Below are positions 63,516 to 64,000 of a DNA stretch of 64,000 nucleotides, one piece after another; the first letter of the stretch is position 1; each line of letters opens with the position of its first letter. This DNA is from Pseudomonas fragi (GTDB lineage Bacteria; Pseudomonadota; Gammaproteobacteria; Pseudomonadales; Pseudomonadaceae), in assembly GCF_900105835.1 (NCBI RefSeq), contig NZ_LT629783.1, forward strand, positions 868,001 through 932,000, written 5' to 3'. The notes beneath the pieces are model-generated. The model saw only the letters and a list, made by a program, of their open reading frames with translations. It ran no database searches and was not told the DNA's origin. Made by a program: the position numbers and the translations under genes.

Positions 63516-64000
63516 ATGATCAAGCGTATCGCTCAAACCGCAGGCTTTACCGGCCTGCTGGCTGCCCTGCTGCTGACCCTGCTGCAAAGCCTGTGGGTCG
63601 CCCCGCTGATTTTGCAGGCCGAAACCTACGAAAAACCTGCCGCCAGTGAAGTGCATGAGCATGCCGACATGGCCATGCCTGCCCATGAGCACGATGCCGA
63701 AGCCTGGGAGCCGGAAGACGGCTGGCAGCGCGTACTGTCCACCACCGGTGGCAATCTGGTGGTGGCGGTGGGCTTTGCCCTGATGCTGGCAGGCCTGTAC
63801 ACCCTGCGCGCCCCTACCCGCACGTCCCAGGGCCTGCTCTGGGGCCTGGCTGGCTACGCCGTGTTTTGCCTGGCACCGACGATGGGCTTGCCGCCAGAAC
63901 TGCCGGGCACCGCCGCGGCAGATCTGCTGCAACGCCAGCTCTGGTGGGTCAGCACTGCCGCTTCGACGGCCGTAGGCATTGCCTTGCTGGTGTTTGGCAA
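63516..64000 (+). CDS. cbtA: Cobalt transporter subunit CbtA (partial)
   Basis: The first 161 codons; the right window edge cuts the gene. Membrane helix at about 10-30 (LLAALLLTLLQSLWVAPLIL), a His/Asp/Glu-rich loop (HEHADMAMPAHEHDAEAWEP) able to bind metal, then more helices (GNLVVAVGFALMLAGLY, GLLWGLAGYAVFCLAP). It starts 12 bp after cbtB in the same riboswitch-controlled operon. Confidence 0.92.
   Translation, partial: MIKRIAQTAGFTGLLAALLLTLLQSLWVAPLILQAETYEKPAASEVHEHADMAMPAHEHDAEAWEPEDGWQRVLSTTGGNLVVAVGFALMLAGLYTLRAPTRTSQGLLWGLAGYAVFCLAPTMGLPPELPGTAAADLLQRQLWWVSTAASTAVGIALLVFG

Overview
The window looks like chromosomal DNA of a fluorescent-lineage Pseudomonas. It is GC-rich, carries REP/REPIN-type palindromes of the GTGGGAGCGGGCTTGC kind typical of that group, and encodes MexEF-OprN, a PiuA/PiuC-like iron uptake locus, a CscBAR-type sucrose locus, a Tc toxin locus and a B12-riboswitch-controlled cbtBA pair. 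No rRNA, tRNA, CRISPR array, integrase or transposase was seen. Coding is dense, with short ATGA-type overlaps inside operons.

Layout. 1-5067: start of an MFS transporter gene (cut by the window edge), a membrane PQQ-dependent dehydrogenase, then a LysR regulator divergent from a D-cysteine desulfhydrase-like PLP enzyme. 5073-8955: sucrose operon (MFS permease, GH32 hydrolase, LacI repressor, all on the minus strand) with a perfect GTTAACGTTAAC operator. 9103-15155: minus-strand siderophore operon (TonB receptor, PiuC-type hydroxylase, periplasmic binding protein, FecCD permease, ATPase). The binding-protein gene is frameshifted. A two-component system (15343-17459) is divergent from the receptor.

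17530-28126: a hydroxyproline-type catabolic island: GntR regulator, amino-acid ABC transporter, single-chain aconitase X, proline-racemase-family enzyme with a Ser/Cys active pair, DapA-family enzyme, MHS-type MFS transporter and an Ldh2-type reductase. Three CGTATAC palindromes, before the GntR gene, the ABC operon and the DapA gene, look like operators for the GntR protein. 28188-30314 is a fused HAD phosphatase / mannitol-1-phosphate dehydrogenase. It is followed by a 616-bp stretch with no firm gene, then a second TonB receptor (30931-33114).

33297-48215: a complete Tc (ABC) toxin locus: split A subunit (901 + 1570 aa), B subunit (1495 aa) and a convergent RHS/TccC-type C subunit with a roughly 300-residue C-terminal variable region of unknown activity. 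48509-54354: mexEF-oprN, without mexT next to it. 54634-55689: a TPR protein. 55814-62873: a phosphorelay/chemosensory-like cluster: giant hybrid kinase with three receivers, CheR, receiver-less CheB, receiver-kinase, and two single-domain receivers. The window ends with a cobalamin riboswitch, an intrinsic terminator, cbtB and the start of cbtA.

The parts that most reward a second look are the GntR/CGTATAC hydroxyproline regulon with its atypical enzyme set, the variable end of the TccC-like toxin, the frameshifted siderophore-binding protein, and the fused mannitol enzyme.
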